49,250 bases of DNA, from positions 1-49,250 of the forward strand of contig CANGIF010000023.1 of assembly GCA_947453885.1 (NCBI GenBank), given 5' to 3'. This document shows, piece after piece, positions 41,505 through 49,250 of this stretch. The translations under genes and the position numbers were made by a program. This DNA comes from Flavobacteriaceae bacterium (GTDB lineage: Bacteria; Bacteroidota; Bacteroidia; Flavobacteriales; Flavobacteriaceae). The notes below the pieces were generated by a model. The model was given only the letters and a program-made list of their open reading frames with translations. It was not told where the DNA came from and ran no database searches. How positions within the stretch are numbered: position 1 is the first letter of the stretch; the number at the start of each line of letters is the position of its first letter.

Positions 41505-42245
41505 ATGAATTTACTCGAAAAAATAAACCTTACAAACTTACCCAAACATCTTGCTATTATTATGGATGGTAATGGTCGTTGGGCAAAAAAGCAAGGACTT
41601 ATTCGTGCTATTGGTCATGAAAATGGTACTAAATCAGTACGAACAACAGTTGAAACTTGTGCAAAATTAGGAATAGAAAACCTAACCTTGTACGCATTTT
41701 CAACAGAAAATTGGAACCGACCTAAACTTGAGGTCGATACTTTAATGAAACTTTTAATAAATTCGTTAAAAAAAGAATTAAAAACGTTACAAGAAAATGA
41801 CATCAAATTAAACACAATTGGAAATATAGACAAACTTCCCGTTTCTGCACAAAAAGAACTAAATGAAGTCATTAGCAAAACAGCATCAAATAGCAGAATG
41901 ATTTTAACTTTGGCTTTGAGTTACGGCTCAAGAGAAGAAATCATAAATGCTGTTAAAATCATAAGTAATAAAGTTAAAAATAATATAATTTCAATAGATG
42001 CTCTTGACGAATCAATTATAAATGAGCATCTTTACACACTTAATTTACCCGACGTAGATTTAGTAATACGAACAAGCGGAGAACACAGAATAAGCAATTT
42101 TTTATTATGGCAAATTGCTTATGCTGAATTGTATTTTACAGATGTTTTGTGGCCTGATTTTAAAGAAAATGATTTATATGAAGCTATTATCAGCTTTCAA
42201 AAAAGAGAACGTAGGTTTGGAAAAACAAGTGAACAAATTAAATAA
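41505..42245 (+). CDS. uppS: Isoprenyl transferase (undecaprenyl diphosphate synthase)
   Basis: A 246-residue cis-prenyltransferase that makes the undecaprenyl carrier for cell-wall and O-antigen synthesis. The P-loop-like AIIMDGNGRWAKKQGLIRAI with the essential Asp, LYAFSTENWNRP, DLVIRTSGEHRISNFLLWQ and AYAELYFTDVLWPDF are family landmarks. The frame extends upstream to 41472 inside the DUF6089 gene, but ATG 41505 is the accepted start position. bamA begins 8 bp downstream. Confidence 0.95.
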   Translation: MNLLEKINLTNLPKHLAIIMDGNGRWAKKQGLIRAIGHENGTKSVRTTVETCAKLGIENLTLYAFSTENWNRPKLEVDTLMKLLINSLKKELKTLQENDIKLNTIGNIDKLPVSAQKELNEVISKTASNSRMILTLALSYGSREEIINAVKIISNKVKNNIISIDALDESIINEHLYTLNLPDVDLVIRTSGEHRISNFLLWQIAYAELYFTDVLWPDFKENDLYEAIISFQKRERRFGKTSEQIK

Positions 42246-42252
42246 AATTTTA

Positions 42253-44925
42253 GTGTTACAAAAAAGTATAAAAACAGTCCTTGCAATACTAATTTTTGTT
42301 AGTATTTTTAAAGTAAATGCTCAAGAAAAAGTACCTTATGATCAAGGAAAAAAATACATACTTGGAAAGGTTGAAGTAAAAGGCAAAATTAATTTTAATC
42401 AACAAACTGTTGTAACATTTGCAGGGTTAGAAAAAGGTCAAAACATTACAGTTCCAGGTGAGGAAATAAGTGCAGCAATCAAAAAATTAGGGAAACTAGG
42501 ATTATTTAGTGATATTGATTTTTATGTTACTAAAGTTGCAGGCGACAGTATTTTTTTAGAATTAAACATTAATGAATTACCAAAACTAAGTGATGTAAAA
42601 TTTGTTGGTGTAAAAAAGAACAAAGTTGAAGCTTTTATAAAAGACAATGGACTTACCAAAGGCAAAATAGTAAACGAAAATCTTATTACGAATACTAAAA
42701 ATTATATAGAAAATAAGTACAAAAAAGACGGGTATTACAACACAAAAGTAAACGTAAACATAGTAAACGATACAACCGTAATAAACCAAGTTAAAATGGT
42801 TGTTTTGGTTGATAAAGGCAAAAAAATAAAAATTAAGAAAATTAATTTTACTGGAAACGAACAATTTTCTGATGGAAAACTTAGAGGCGCAATGAAAAAC
42901 ACAAAACAAATTAACGTTTTACGAATTTTCAAAGCTTCAAAATTTATTAAAGAAAAATACAAAGAAGATTTAACAAAAATTGTAGATAATTATAAAGAAA
43001 AAGGATTTAGAGACGCTCGAGTTGTTTCGGATAGTGTTTACTATAATAAAGAGAAAAGAAAAATTGGTATTAATATTAAAGTTGAAGAAGGAAGAAAATA
43101 CTATTTTGGTAAAATAAAATTTATTGGAAATACTATATACTCCGATCAAGCTTTACAAAGTTTACTAGGAATAAAAAAAGGAGACGTTTACAATGGCGTT
43201 TTATTAGCCAAAAGAATTGCTGATAAAACTAAACCCGATGGTGAAGACATAACTAATTTGTACCAAAATAACGGGTATTTATTTTCAAATATAAATCCTG
43301 TAGAAGTAAAAACTGCAAACGATTCAATTGATTTTGAGATTAGAATTTCAGAAGGTCCAATTGCTTATTTCAATAAAATTTCAGTAGTTGGAAACGATAA
43401 AACAAATGATGAAGTAATTTACAGAGAATTACGAACAAAACCGGGTCAAAAATATAGTAAAGATGAGCTTGTAAGAACCATACGCGAAATAGGACAAATG
43501 GGATTCTTTGATCCTGAATCTATTAAACCTGATTTTAAAAATGTCGATGCCGCCGCAGGAACAGTTGACATTCAGTACAATCTTGTTGAAAAAGGAGCTA
43601 GTCAAATTGAACTGCAAGGAGGTTATGGCGGAAGTGGATTTATAGGAACATTAGGTCTTTCATTTAATAATTTTTCCGTTAGAAATATGTTTAAAAAAGA
43701 GGCTTATAAACCTTTACCTATGGGTGATGGTCAAAAAGTATCTTTACGTTTACAAGCTAGTGCCTATTACAGAACCTACAGTTTGTCTTTTTCAGAACCT
43801 TGGTTTGGTGGTAAAAAACCAATTCAATTTAGTAGTTCAATTTCAAGTAGTAAACAATACCTTTATACAGGTGGATATACAGCAGATAAAAGCAAAAGTT
43901 TTAATATAACTTCCATTTCTGTTGGTATTGCAAAACGACTAACCGTTCCAGATGATTTTTTTGTTTTGTCGCACACTTTAACTTTTCAATATTACGATTT
44001 ACATAATTACAACACTGGATTATTTACATTTGGAAATGGCTCAGCACGAAATTTATCCTATACAATTGGACTTAGTCGAAACAACAAAGGATTAAATCCT
44101 ATTTTTCCAACTTACGGTTCTGAATTTAGTATTTCTGCTAAATTGACACCTCCTTATTCTTTATTCAGCAAACTTAATGTAGCTGAACTAAGAACAGAGC
44201 AGGGTTATAAGAAAACAAATGAAGGAAGTGGTGTTTTTGGTGTTGACGGAAACTATATAAATACTGGTGATTATGTAAAAACAGTTACAATATTAAACCC
44301 TAACGGTGGCGGATCTACTGTAACTGGTTTGGTTAGCACAGGTTCAGATTATACTGCTGCAGATGCAGATGCTTCAAAAGTGGATCAAAAGCAATTTAAA
44401 TTTCTTGAATTTTATAAAATAAAATTTAAAGCAGATTGGTATACTAAAATTTATGACAAACTAGTTTTGAGAACGATGGGGGAATTTGGATCATTAGGAA
44501 GATATAATTCTTCGGTCGATTTGGTACCTTTTGAACGATTTTATTTAGGTGGTGATGGATTGGCTACATATGCAATGGATGGTAGAGAAGTTGTCGGATT
44601 AAGAGGATATCCTAATCAATCACTTTCTGCTTCTACAGGTTCAACTGTTTACAATAAATATTCTATGGAATTGCGTTACCCTATTACTTTAAAAGCAGCG
44701 GCATCTATTTATGTATTGGGCTTTTTAGAAGCTGGTGCTGCTTATAATTCGTTTAAAGACTATAATCCATTTTTAGTAAATAGATCAGCAGGTTTTGGCT
44801 TAAGAGTTTTCATGCCGGCATTTGGCCTTTTAGGTATTGATTTTGGAAAAGGTTTTGATGCAATACCAGGGTATACATCTCCTAATGGATGGGAAACTCA
44901 CTTCATTATTGGACAACAATTTTAA
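42253..44925 (+). CDS. bamA: Outer-membrane protein assembly factor BamA
   Basis: An 890-residue Omp85 protein that inserts beta-barrels into the outer membrane. It starts with GTG at 42253 (signal peptide LQKSIKTVLAILIFVSIFKV, cleaved after NAQ); the longer frame to 42115 lies within uppS. Five POTRA domains (about residues 35-450; the last carries GKIKFIGNTIYSDQALQSLL-type repeats) precede a barrel with RLQASAYYRTYSLSFSEPWF, VVGLRGYPNQSLSA (the L6-type RGxx loop) and a C-terminal FIIGQQF. It is followed by two ompH genes, the usual Bam-Skp order. Confidence 0.95.
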   Translation: MLQKSIKTVLAILIFVSIFKVNAQEKVPYDQGKKYILGKVEVKGKINFNQQTVVTFAGLEKGQNITVPGEEISAAIKKLGKLGLFSDIDFYVTKVAGDSIFLELNINELPKLSDVKFVGVKKNKVEAFIKDNGLTKGKIVNENLITNTKNYIENKYKKDGYYNTKVNVNIVNDTTVINQVKMVVLVDKGKKIKIKKINFTGNEQFSDGKLRGAMKNTKQINVLRIFKASKFIKEKYKEDLTKIVDNYKEKGFRDARVVSDSVYYNKEKRKIGINIKVEEGRKYYFGKIKFIGNTIYSDQALQSLLGIKKGDVYNGVLLAKRIADKTKPDGEDITNLYQNNGYLFSNINPVEVKTANDSIDFEIRISEGPIAYFNKISVVGNDKTNDEVIYRELRTKPGQKYSKDELVRTIREIGQMGFFDPESIKPDFKNVDAAAGTVDIQYNLVEKGASQIELQGGYGGSGFIGTLGLSFNNFSVRNMFKKEAYKPLPMGDGQKVSLRLQASAYYRTYSLSFSEPWFGGKKPIQFSSSISSSKQYLYTGGYTADKSKSFNITSISVGIAKRLTVPDDFFVLSHTLTFQYYDLHNYNTGLFTFGNGSARNLSYTIGLSRNNKGLNPIFPTYGSEFSISAKLTPPYSLFSKLNVAELRTEQGYKKTNEGSGVFGVDGNYINTGDYVKTVTILNPNGGGSTVTGLVSTGSDYTAADADASKVDQKQFKFLEFYKIKFKADWYTKIYDKLVLRTMGEFGSLGRYNSSVDLVPFERFYLGGDGLATYAMDGREVVGLRGYPNQSLSASTGSTVYNKYSMELRYPITLKAAASIYVLGFLEAGAAYNSFKDYNPFLVNRSAGFGLRVFMPAFGLLGIDFGKGFDAIPGYTSPNGWETHFIIGQQF

Positions 44926-44947
44926 TATCAATTAAAAAATAATAATT

Positions 44948-45961
44948 ATGAGAAAAATAACTATCATATTCTTATTTATATTTGCAACTAATTTTATTGC
45001 GAATGGTCAATCTAAAGGAATTCGAATTGGATATATTGACATGGAGTACATTCTCCAAAATGTTCCTGATTATATTGAAGCCAAAAATCAATTAGAACAA
45101 AAAGCTCAAAAATGGAAGCAAGAAGCCGAAGTCAAAAAAAATGATATTGTAAAATTAAAAGAATCTTTAAATACTGAGAAAGTTTTACTAACGAAAGAAT
45201 TAATAGAAGAACGAGAAGAAGAAATTAAAATAAAAGAAGCCGAATTATCAGATTACCAACAAAAAAGATTTGGAGCAACTGGAGATTTGATAATGCAAAA
45301 AACATTACTAGTTCAACCTATACAAGATCAGGTTTTTACAGCAGTTCAAGATATTGCTGAAAGTAGAAAGTATGATTTTATTTTCGATAAATCTTCAGAT
45401 TTAACAATGTTGTTTGCAGCAAAAAGATTTAATGTAAGCGATCAAGTTATTAAAGTTCTAACAAGAGCAAACAAAAGAGATCAACTAACTAAAAAACAAT
45501 TAAAAGAACAGCAAGCAAAAGAACTAAAAGAAGATGCTGAAGATATAAATCCGGAATTAGCTGAAAGACGTAAAGCATTAGAGGAAAAGAAAGCAAATAG
45601 AGAAAAAGCTATAGCTGATAAAAAACAAGCGCTTGAACAAAAGAAATTAGATATTGAAGAAAAGAAACAAAAAGCAAAATCTGAAAAAGATAGTAAGAAA
45701 GGTGCTCCTGATTCTATAACAAATTCTGAAAAAAAAGAAGAAAAGAAAAACGAAAAACAAGAGCAAATAAAAACGGCTCTAGAAGAAAAGCAAATTGAGA
45801 AAGCTAAAATAATTGAAGACCGTAAAAAAGAATTTGAAGCTCGTAAGAAGGCAATTGAAGAAAAAAAACAAAAAGTAATTTCCGATAGAGAAGCTGCTAA
45901 AAAGGAAAAAGAAGAAAAAGCTAAGGCTTTAAAAGAAGCAAAAGAAAAAAATAATAAATAA
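44948..45961 (+). CDS. OmpH/Skp-like periplasmic chaperone with long charged extension
   Basis: A 337-residue exported protein: signal peptide to about residue 20 (ANGQS), an OmpH domain to about residue 180 (IGYIDMEYILQNVPDYIEAK, helical arms, KYDFIFDKSSDLTMLFAAKR), and then about 150 residues of Lys/Glu/Ala-rich coiled coil with repeated RKKAIEEKKQK-like units. Typical Skp proteins are about 160-170 residues, so the extension doubles the length. It is presumed to hold unfolded outer-membrane proteins for BamA, encoded 22 bp upstream. A second, normal-length OmpH gene follows. Confidence 0.88.
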   Translation: MRKITIIFLFIFATNFIANGQSKGIRIGYIDMEYILQNVPDYIEAKNQLEQKAQKWKQEAEVKKNDIVKLKESLNTEKVLLTKELIEEREEEIKIKEAELSDYQQKRFGATGDLIMQKTLLVQPIQDQVFTAVQDIAESRKYDFIFDKSSDLTMLFAAKRFNVSDQVIKVLTRANKRDQLTKKQLKEQQAKELKEDAEDINPELAERRKALEEKKANREKAIADKKQALEQKKLDIEEKKQKAKSEKDSKKGAPDSITNSEKKEEKKNEKQEQIKTALEEKQIEKAKIIEDRKKEFEARKKAIEEKKQKVISDREAAKKEKEEKAKALKEAKEKNNK

Positions 45962-45986
45962 CAAAAACTAATTAATACTAAAAAAA

Positions 45987-46514
45987 ATGAAACATTTAAA
46001 ATTATTCGTAATTGCTACTATTTTAACTATCAGTGTAAATCAAACTTTAGTAGCTCAAGCTAAAACCGTTGCACATGTTGAAACAGCTAAAACTGCTCAC
46101 GTTGATGTAAACGAAATTATGTCAAAAATGCCTGCAATGCTTGAAGCACAAAAGCAATTACAACAAATTGGTAAAACGTACGAAGATACATTTAAAACTA
46201 TGACTGATGAGTATCAAACAAAATTAAAAAAATACGATTCAGAAGCAGCAACAGTAACTGAAAAAATTAATGAGGAAAGAGCAAAAGAAGTTCAAGATAT
46301 GCAAAAAAGAATATCAGACTTTAGAGAAAATGCTCAAAAAGAACTTCAAACAAAAGAATCTGATTTAACTAAACCTATAATTGAAAAAGTTAAAGCATCA
46401 ATTCAAAAAGTAGCAAAAGCAAAAGGTTATCAATATGTATTTAATTTAGAAGGTTTATTAGTTGCAGAAGGCCCAAACTTAACTGCTGATGTTAAGAAAG
46501 ACTTAGGGTTTTAA
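45987..46514 (+). CDS. OmpH/Skp-like periplasmic chaperone
   Basis: A 175-residue exported protein with a signal peptide (residues 1-24) and one OmpH domain: TAHVDVNEIMSKMPAMLEAQ, a pair of long charged helices (KYDSEAATVTEKINEERAKE) and the closing strand GYQYVFNLEGLLVAEGP. It is the normal-length partner of the preceding longer OmpH gene, 25 bp downstream. The two differ clearly in sequence, so this is an old duplication. Followed by a strong terminator. Confidence 0.92.
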   Translation: MKHLKLFVIATILTISVNQTLVAQAKTVAHVETAKTAHVDVNEIMSKMPAMLEAQKQLQQIGKTYEDTFKTMTDEYQTKLKKYDSEAATVTEKINEERAKEVQDMQKRISDFRENAQKELQTKESDLTKPIIEKVKASIQKVAKAKGYQYVFNLEGLLVAEGPNLTADVKKDLGF

Positions 46515-46530
46515 AATAGAATCCAATTGC

Positions 46531-46571
46531 AAAAAAAGCAGTTCAATATAAATAATTGAACTGCTTTTTTT
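46531..46571 (+). terminator. Terminator of the uppS-bamA-ompH cluster
   Basis: A 16-bp perfect stem (46531-46546 with 46556-46571) with a 9-base loop and A/T runs at its base. The TATATTTG box starting at its last base suggests a fresh promoter for murI. Confidence 0.88.
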
Positions 46572-46578
46572 ATATTTG
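46571..46578 (+). promoter_or_regulatory. -7 promoter element for murI
   Basis: TATATTTG ends only 5 bp before the murI ATG (46584), so transcription from it would start at or very near the start codon, giving a leaderless or near-leaderless message. No well-spaced TTG was found. Confidence 0.35.
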
Positions 46579-46583
46579 TAGAT

Positions 46584-47360
46584 ATGAACAACAACAAACC
46601 AATTGGCATTTTTGACTCTGGAATAGGTGGAACTTCAATTTGGAAGGAGATACATCAGTTGATGCCCAAAGAAAACACTATTTATTTGGCAGACAGTAAA
46701 AACGCGCCTTATGGACAAAAAAATAAAGATGAAATAATTGCCTTAAGTATTAAAAACACAGAATTATTGCTTTCTTTAGATTGTAAAACAATAGTTGTAG
46801 CTTGCAATACAGCCACTACTAATGCAATAAAAGTATTAAGATCCTTATACAAAATACCTTTTATTGGAATTGAACCAGCAATAAAACCTGCTGCAACTAA
46901 TTCAAAAACACAAACAATTGGCATCTTAGCAACTCAAGGCACCTTAAATAGTGAATTGTTTGTAGAAAGTTCTGAGCGATTCAATCAAACAAAAATTATA
47001 GAACAAGTTGGAAATGGATTGGTACAATTAATAGAAAATGGAGCACTAGATTCTAAAGAAATGTTTTGTTTATTAGAACAATATTTAAAACCAATGATAG
47101 CGGCTAATATTGACTATTTAGTACTTGGTTGTAGTCATTATCCATACCTAATTCCTCAAATAGAAAAAATACTTCCTAAAAATATTAAAATTATTGATTC
47201 TGGTGAAGCTGTAGCAAAACAAACAAAAAATATAATTGAAAAAATAGGTTTTAATTCTAATGAATTTGGTGGTATAACTCAATTTTTTACAAATACAAAA
47301 TCTAATGTTTTAGAAAATATTATAGGCTCAGAATATATAGTTTCTTTTTTAGACTTTTAA
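46584..47360 (+). CDS. murI: Glutamate racemase
   Basis: A 258-residue enzyme that makes D-glutamate for peptidoglycan. Catalytic Cys residues lie in VVACNTATTN (near residue 74) and VLGCSHYPYL (near 180); the N-terminal IGIFDSGIGGTSIWKEI and KNAPYGQK are standard. Length is usual. It follows the ompH terminator and converges with the carbonic-anhydrase-like gene, whose stop overlaps its own by four bases. Confidence 0.95.
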   Translation: MNNNKPIGIFDSGIGGTSIWKEIHQLMPKENTIYLADSKNAPYGQKNKDEIIALSIKNTELLLSLDCKTIVVACNTATTNAIKVLRSLYKIPFIGIEPAIKPAATNSKTQTIGILATQGTLNSELFVESSERFNQTKIIEQVGNGLVQLIENGALDSKEMFCLLEQYLKPMIAANIDYLVLGCSHYPYLIPQIEKILPKNIKIIDSGEAVAKQTKNIIEKIGFNSNEFGGITQFFTNTKSNVLENIIGSEYIVSFLDF

Positions 47361-47872
47361 TTATTCTTAAACCAACTGGAATACATTACATAATTATTTG
47401 AAATACGATCAATTTCACCAGCAAATTCAGATTGATTTATATCTTTAACTTTTTTAGCTGGTACTCCTGCCCATATTGTTCCAGATTCTACAATAGTGTT
47501 TTGTGTAATTACTGCACCTGCAGCAACTATTGAATTACTTTTTATTAAACAATTATCCATTACTATTGCACCCATTCCTATTAATACATTATCTTCTATT
47601 TTGCATCCATGAACAATAGCATTGTGGCCAATTGAAACATTATTGCCAATAATGGTAGCGTGTTTTAAATACGTACAATGAATGACTGCCCCATCTTGTA
47701 TATTTACCTTGCTCCCTATTTTTATAGAATTTACATCACCTCTTATAACGGCGTTAAACCATACACTACATAAAGAACCTAAAATAACATCTCCTATTAT
47801 TGTTGCATTTTCTGCAATATAACAGTCTTCCGGTATTTCGGGAGTATTCCCGTTTATTGTTTTTAATATCAT
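47357..47872 (-). CDS. Gamma carbonic anhydrase-like hexapeptide protein
   Basis: A 171-residue left-handed beta-helix protein. Hexapeptide repeats run from residue 20 to 125 (IAENATIIGDVILGSLCSVW, FNAVIRGDVNSIKIGSKVNI, QDGAVIHC, NNVSIGHNAIVHGCKIEDN), with His residues at the positions that bind metal in gamma-class carbonic anhydrases. A C-terminal helix follows. Such proteins are often annotated as gamma-CA or transferase hexapeptide; activity is not certain. The frame extends to 47968, but ATG 47872 is the family start. It overlaps murI tail to tail by 4 bp. Confidence 0.9.
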   Translation of the reverse strand: MILKTINGNTPEIPEDCYIAENATIIGDVILGSLCSVWFNAVIRGDVNSIKIGSKVNIQDGAVIHCTYLKHATIIGNNVSIGHNAIVHGCKIEDNVLIGMGAIVMDNCLIKSNSIVAAGAVITQNTIVESGTIWAGVPAKKVKDINQSEFAGEIDRISNNYVMYSSWFKNN

Positions 47873-47900
47873 ATAAAAAAAAGTCCCCATGGTGGGGACT
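47873..47900 (-). terminator. Terminator after PorP/SprF gene
   Basis: AGTCCCCA (47882-47889) and TGGGGACT (47893-47900) form an 8-bp stem with a 3-base loop; on the minus strand an uninterrupted T run follows. It lies just beyond the PorP/SprF stop (47910). Confidence 0.85.
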
Positions 47901-47909
47901 AATATAAAA

Positions 47910-48914
47910 TTAATTATTTGCAGGACAGTTACAATGGTATTTTTCTGGTTTGCAAAATAAGTTAGCACCTAAAGTAATTTGATGAAAACCACCGTTACCA
48001 AAGTTCACTTTTCCGCTTAAGTAAGAATAAGTATAAGCAAACATAAACTGTTTGTAATTCAATCCTAATATTGGAGTAATGTATTGCATTTTTTGAGAAG
48101 ACACAGATCTACCTTCAATATAATCTGCTCCATCCAAACTTCTTCTATATGACAAACCTCCCCATACTTTACCAAAGTCTAATTCTTTATACAATTTTAG
48201 ATTCATATCTATTGTAGATTCTTTTGTTTGTGTTACATATTGAAACATAATAGATGGCTCCCACATAATTTCTCCGTCTTCTCCTCCAAATGTATATCCT
48301 GAATTTAAAATTATTCTTTTTAAATCAACTGGCTCAATACTAGGAGTATATAAGTCTCTTTTACTTGCAAGTACATTTTTAACTGTCAAATGTGCATAAA
48401 AATCTAAGAAACTATAGGTTGCACCTAAATCAACGTTGAAATAAGAAGCTTTTTGAATTGAACCAAAAATGGATGGATCAAAGGTTGGGTTGTTAATCAT
48501 AAAATCACTTTCGTCTAATTGACTTTGACTAAAACCAACATTTACACCAAATGACAATCTATTTAAATCCACTTCATCTCTTGAAAACATAATGTGGTGA
48601 GCGTAACTTAATTTTAACCCAGATTGAGAATGATAACCATTTTTATCATTAAAAAATATAAATCCTGCTCCATCTCTATCCCCCAAACTTCCATTAAAAC
48701 TTAAAGTTTGTAATGATGGTGCGTCTGCTTGACCAAACCATTGTTGACGACCAGTTAATCTCAATTTCGCACAATTAGCAGCACCTGCCATTGAAGGATG
48801 TAATAAATAGTAGTTATCTGACAAATAATCAGAATAAACTGGTATTCCTTCTTGTGAATATGAAAATTGGATAATAAATAGTAATAATACTGAAAGACAC
48901 TTTTTAAAATTCAT
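47910..48914 (-). CDS. PorP/SprF family type IX secretion membrane protein
   Basis: A 334-residue outer-membrane protein with a signal peptide (residues 1-20, FSYSQ) and the PorP/SprF pattern: YSDYLSDNYYLLHPSMAGAA, LRLTGRQQWFGQADAPSLQT, GAGFIFFNDKNGYHSQSGLK and FGVNVGFSQSQLDESDF. In Flavobacterium SprF assists secretion or anchoring of SprB-type adhesins. The gene immediately upstream on the same strand ends with a T9SS type-B C-terminal domain (49117-49250), the usual cargo-partner arrangement. The C-terminal tail is Cys-rich (FCKPEKYHCNCPANN), which is unusual for a barrel end. Confidence 0.9.
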   Translation of the reverse strand: MNFKKCLSVLLLFIIQFSYSQEGIPVYSDYLSDNYYLLHPSMAGAANCAKLRLTGRQQWFGQADAPSLQTLSFNGSLGDRDGAGFIFFNDKNGYHSQSGLKLSYAHHIMFSRDEVDLNRLSFGVNVGFSQSQLDESDFMINNPTFDPSIFGSIQKASYFNVDLGATYSFLDFYAHLTVKNVLASKRDLYTPSIEPVDLKRIILNSGYTFGGEDGEIMWEPSIMFQYVTQTKESTIDMNLKLYKELDFGKVWGGLSYRRSLDGADYIEGRSVSSQKMQYITPILGLNYKQFMFAYTYSYLSGKVNFGNGGFHQITLGANLFCKPEKYHCNCPANN

Positions 48915-49116
48915 TGTAACAATCTTTTAAATGAAAAATGGGGTTTATTTATTGCAAAATTATTTTATTCTTTATTCTAATTTGTACCATTATTGAAAAC
49001 CAAAATTATCTGTTTTCAACAGTTGTCAAATATATATATTTTTTTTATATTAAGCTGTTTGTTAAAAACAAAAATGTTTTTTTTTTTTATTTAAACTATT
49101 TTTTTAAATTTCATTC
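48915..49116. other. Spacer between cargo gene and PorP/SprF gene
   Basis: About 200 bp of T-rich sequence with long T runs near 49040-49105. No gene was recognised; a promoter for the PorP/SprF gene could lie here but no clear box was found. Confidence 0.4.
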
Positions 49117-49250
49117 CTATCTTTTGAGAGCAAAGTGCGCTTTAAAGACCTTTGCTTCTTGATTTTGATTTTTGTATTCTACGGTAAACCAATAATCAGA
49201 AGAAGGCATCATATTACCGTTATACATTCCGTTCCAACCATCACCTGCAG
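49117..49250 (-). CDS. T9SS type-B sorting-domain protein, 3' end only
   Basis: The minus strand from the window edge to a TAG at 49117-49119 encodes 43 residues: AGDGWNGMYNGNMMPSSDYW, then FTVEYKNQNQEAKVFKAHFA, then LKR. The WNGxYNGxxxPSxDYWF motif and the terminal F-xLKR are the hallmark of gliding-motility/type IX secretion type-B C-terminal domains. The rest of the protein, probably a large surface adhesin or repeat protein, lies outside the window. It is followed by a PorP/SprF gene, its likely dedicated secretion partner. Confidence 0.85.
   Translation of the reverse strand, partial: AGDGWNGMYNGNMMPSSDYWFTVEYKNQNQEAKVFKAHFALKR

Noticed and set aside
44948..46514. Two ompH genes as an assembly duplication
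   Set aside because: The two proteins differ clearly in sequence and length, and paired ompH genes after bamA are normal in Bacteroidetes.

Overview
The window is AT-rich, gene-dense chromosomal DNA from a member of the Bacteroidetes, most likely Flavobacterium or a close relative. The evidence is: type IX secretion components (a PorT/SprT-like barrel, a PorP/SprF protein and the end of a secreted protein with a gliding/T9SS type-B C-terminal domain), flavobacterial -7 promoter elements of the form TAnnTTTG with little Shine-Dalgarno signal, a bacillithiol enzyme (BshC), an S46 dipeptidyl-peptidase, DUF6089 and DUF5777 barrels, TamL, and paired OmpH/Skp genes after bamA. No rRNA, tRNA or CRISPR array was seen.

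Layout. 1-7973: phosphate transport (DUF47 + Pit), an acyl-CoA carboxylase carboxyltransferase, an S41 protease, ndk and bshC. 8287-12837: a B12-type radical SAM enzyme, then a four-gene exported cluster (OB-fold, DUF5777 barrel, c-type cytochrome lipoprotein, YceI). 12838-17915: the accessory part. It holds a decayed HpaII-like restriction-modification locus whose methyltransferase 3' end and endonuclease 5' end are missing; their place is taken by an 88-bp palindromic element, a 71-residue ORF and an HNH endonuclease gene. Next to it an XRE-type regulator gene and a 311-residue protein gene of unknown function are transcribed divergently from a 407-bp spacer carrying a degenerate tandem array with an exact 21-bp period. 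17949-22888: SRPBCC/AHSA1 protein, galE, a DegT-type aminotransferase, waaA, an LprI-like protein and a GNAT acetyltransferase. 22904-28882: S46 peptidase (DPP11-like specificity residue), a small Ala/Pro-rich lipoprotein behind a sigma54-like site, a MacB/FtsX-type permease, accD without its zinc-finger cysteines, and class II aldolase.

28933-38574: TamL, a TrmH-type methyltransferase, porT with ubiE/menG, folA, a stand-alone CBM48 protein downstream of a LacI-type palindrome, thyA, a bifunctional nuclease with UVR motif, etfA and etfB. 38927-47872: a glycosyltransferase with a polysaccharide deacetylase, then an envelope biogenesis cluster DUF6089-uppS-bamA-ompH-ompH-murI, followed convergently by a gamma-carbonic-anhydrase-like protein. 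47910-49250: a PorP/SprF protein and, upstream of it on the same strand, the last 43 codons of a T9SS type-B cargo protein cut by the window edge.

Most of the window is core metabolism and envelope assembly with conserved gene order. The parts least explained by known families are the R-M replacement locus (13092-16130), the 21-bp array with its divergent gene pair (16115-17859), and the exported redox-like cluster (10649-12837). Functional calls rest on motifs recognised by eye and recalled family knowledge; no database search was run.
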